Shown here: one piece after another, positions 63,945-64,000 of the stretch
How positions within the stretch are numbered: position 1 is the stretch's first letter
How the letters are laid out: each line of letters starts with the position of its first letter
Origin: Mycobacterium sp. ACS4331
GTDB lineage: Bacteria > Actinomycetota > Actinomycetes > Mycobacteriales > Mycobacteriaceae
Assembly: GCF_001667265.1 (NCBI RefSeq)
Contig: NZ_LZHW01000015.1
Location: 1 to 64,000, forward strand
DNA length: 64,000 bases
Direction of reading: 5' to 3'
Made by a program: the position numbers and the translations under genes
The notes under the pieces: model-generated
Seen by the model: the letters and a program-made list of their open reading frames with translations, nothing else
Told to the model about the DNA's origin: nothing
Database searches by the model: none

Positions 63945-64000
63945 CTACCCTTTCACCGCGCCAGAGGTCAGTCCGGCGACGATGCGCCGTTGGAAGATCA
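63945..64000 (-). CDS. sugB: trehalose importer permease SugB, C-terminal end (partial)
   Basis: Only the last 18 codons with the TAG stop are in the window, reading [17 protein letters not shown], which is the usual C-terminus of SugB/MalG-type permeases ([15 protein letters not shown]). It sits two bases before the sugC start, matching the sugABC order. The rest lies beyond the right edge. Confidence 0.88.
   Translation of the reverse strand, partial: IFQRRIVAGLTSGAVKG

Overview
The window is a high-GC chromosomal segment of a fast-growing mycobacterium (Mycolicibacterium type). I infer this from gene order, which follows the M. tuberculosis block Rv1284 back to Rv1237/Rv1238, and from protein families typical of mycobacteria: Kgd, Tap, UdgB, CYP130, LprB/LprC/LprE, the Rv1264 adenylyl cyclase, deazaflavin nitroreductase and SugC. 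No species is assigned. The first ~116 bases and 8804-9045 are poly-C/G low-complexity sequence and look like sequencing or assembly artefacts.

Layout. (1) 134-7461: beta-carbonic anhydrase, divergent from an oppBCDA-like oligopeptide importer, then a convergent S33-type peptidase. (2) 7569-9790: a DszC/SfnB-like flavoprotein and a shortened luciferase-like protein flanking the artefact. (3) 9909-14307: an SbcC/SbcD-like pair, divergent from a SixA-type phosphatase across a 23-bp palindrome. (4) 14337-19210: lipoproteins LprC/LprB, divergent from a heterodimeric ABC exporter. (5) 19287-26963: small accessory genes, an AIM24 protein, an Rv1264-like adenylyl cyclase, a uracil-DNA-glycosylase-superfamily protein, amidase AmiB2, TetR, an acyltransferase, HIT and a nitroreductase. 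(6) 26974-31551: a sulfide/persulfide module absent from the matching M. tuberculosis locus as I recall it. It holds a CstR-like repressor, TauE/SafE permease, membrane rhodanese, CstB-like persulfide dioxygenase-rhodanese fusion and sulfide:quinone oxidoreductase. The two divergent arms share four near-identical palindromes. (7) 31578-40774: LLM oxidoreductase, UdgB, Tap efflux pump, HxlR regulator with divergent MDMPI/DUF3237 genes, a GlcD-like oxidase, CYP130 with its TetR, and an iron-box-preceded siderophore-interacting protein. (8) 40924-53389: membrane acyltransferase, DEAD-box helicase, LprE, a large nuclease-helicase, a PadR-linked MFS pump with a ~300-residue acidic tail, a Bcr/CflA pump and a membrane protein. 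(9) 53620-64000: 2-oxoglutarate decarboxylase Kgd with a strong terminator, secreted DUF732 protein, SDR, malic enzyme followed by LpqZ, CorA, a probable SUFU-domain protein, and trehalose importer SugC with the end of SugB.

Working together. The most coherent unit is the sulfide module. SQR would oxidise sulfide to persulfide, the CstB-like fusion and the rhodanese would process persulfide to sulfite/thiosulfate, TauE would move sulfur oxyanions across the membrane, and the CsoR-family protein would sense persulfide and release the shared operators. Central carbon genes (Kgd, malic enzyme, SugC) cluster at the right end. Many neighbouring genes share 4-bp ATGA or GTGA overlaps, which indicates tight translational coupling.
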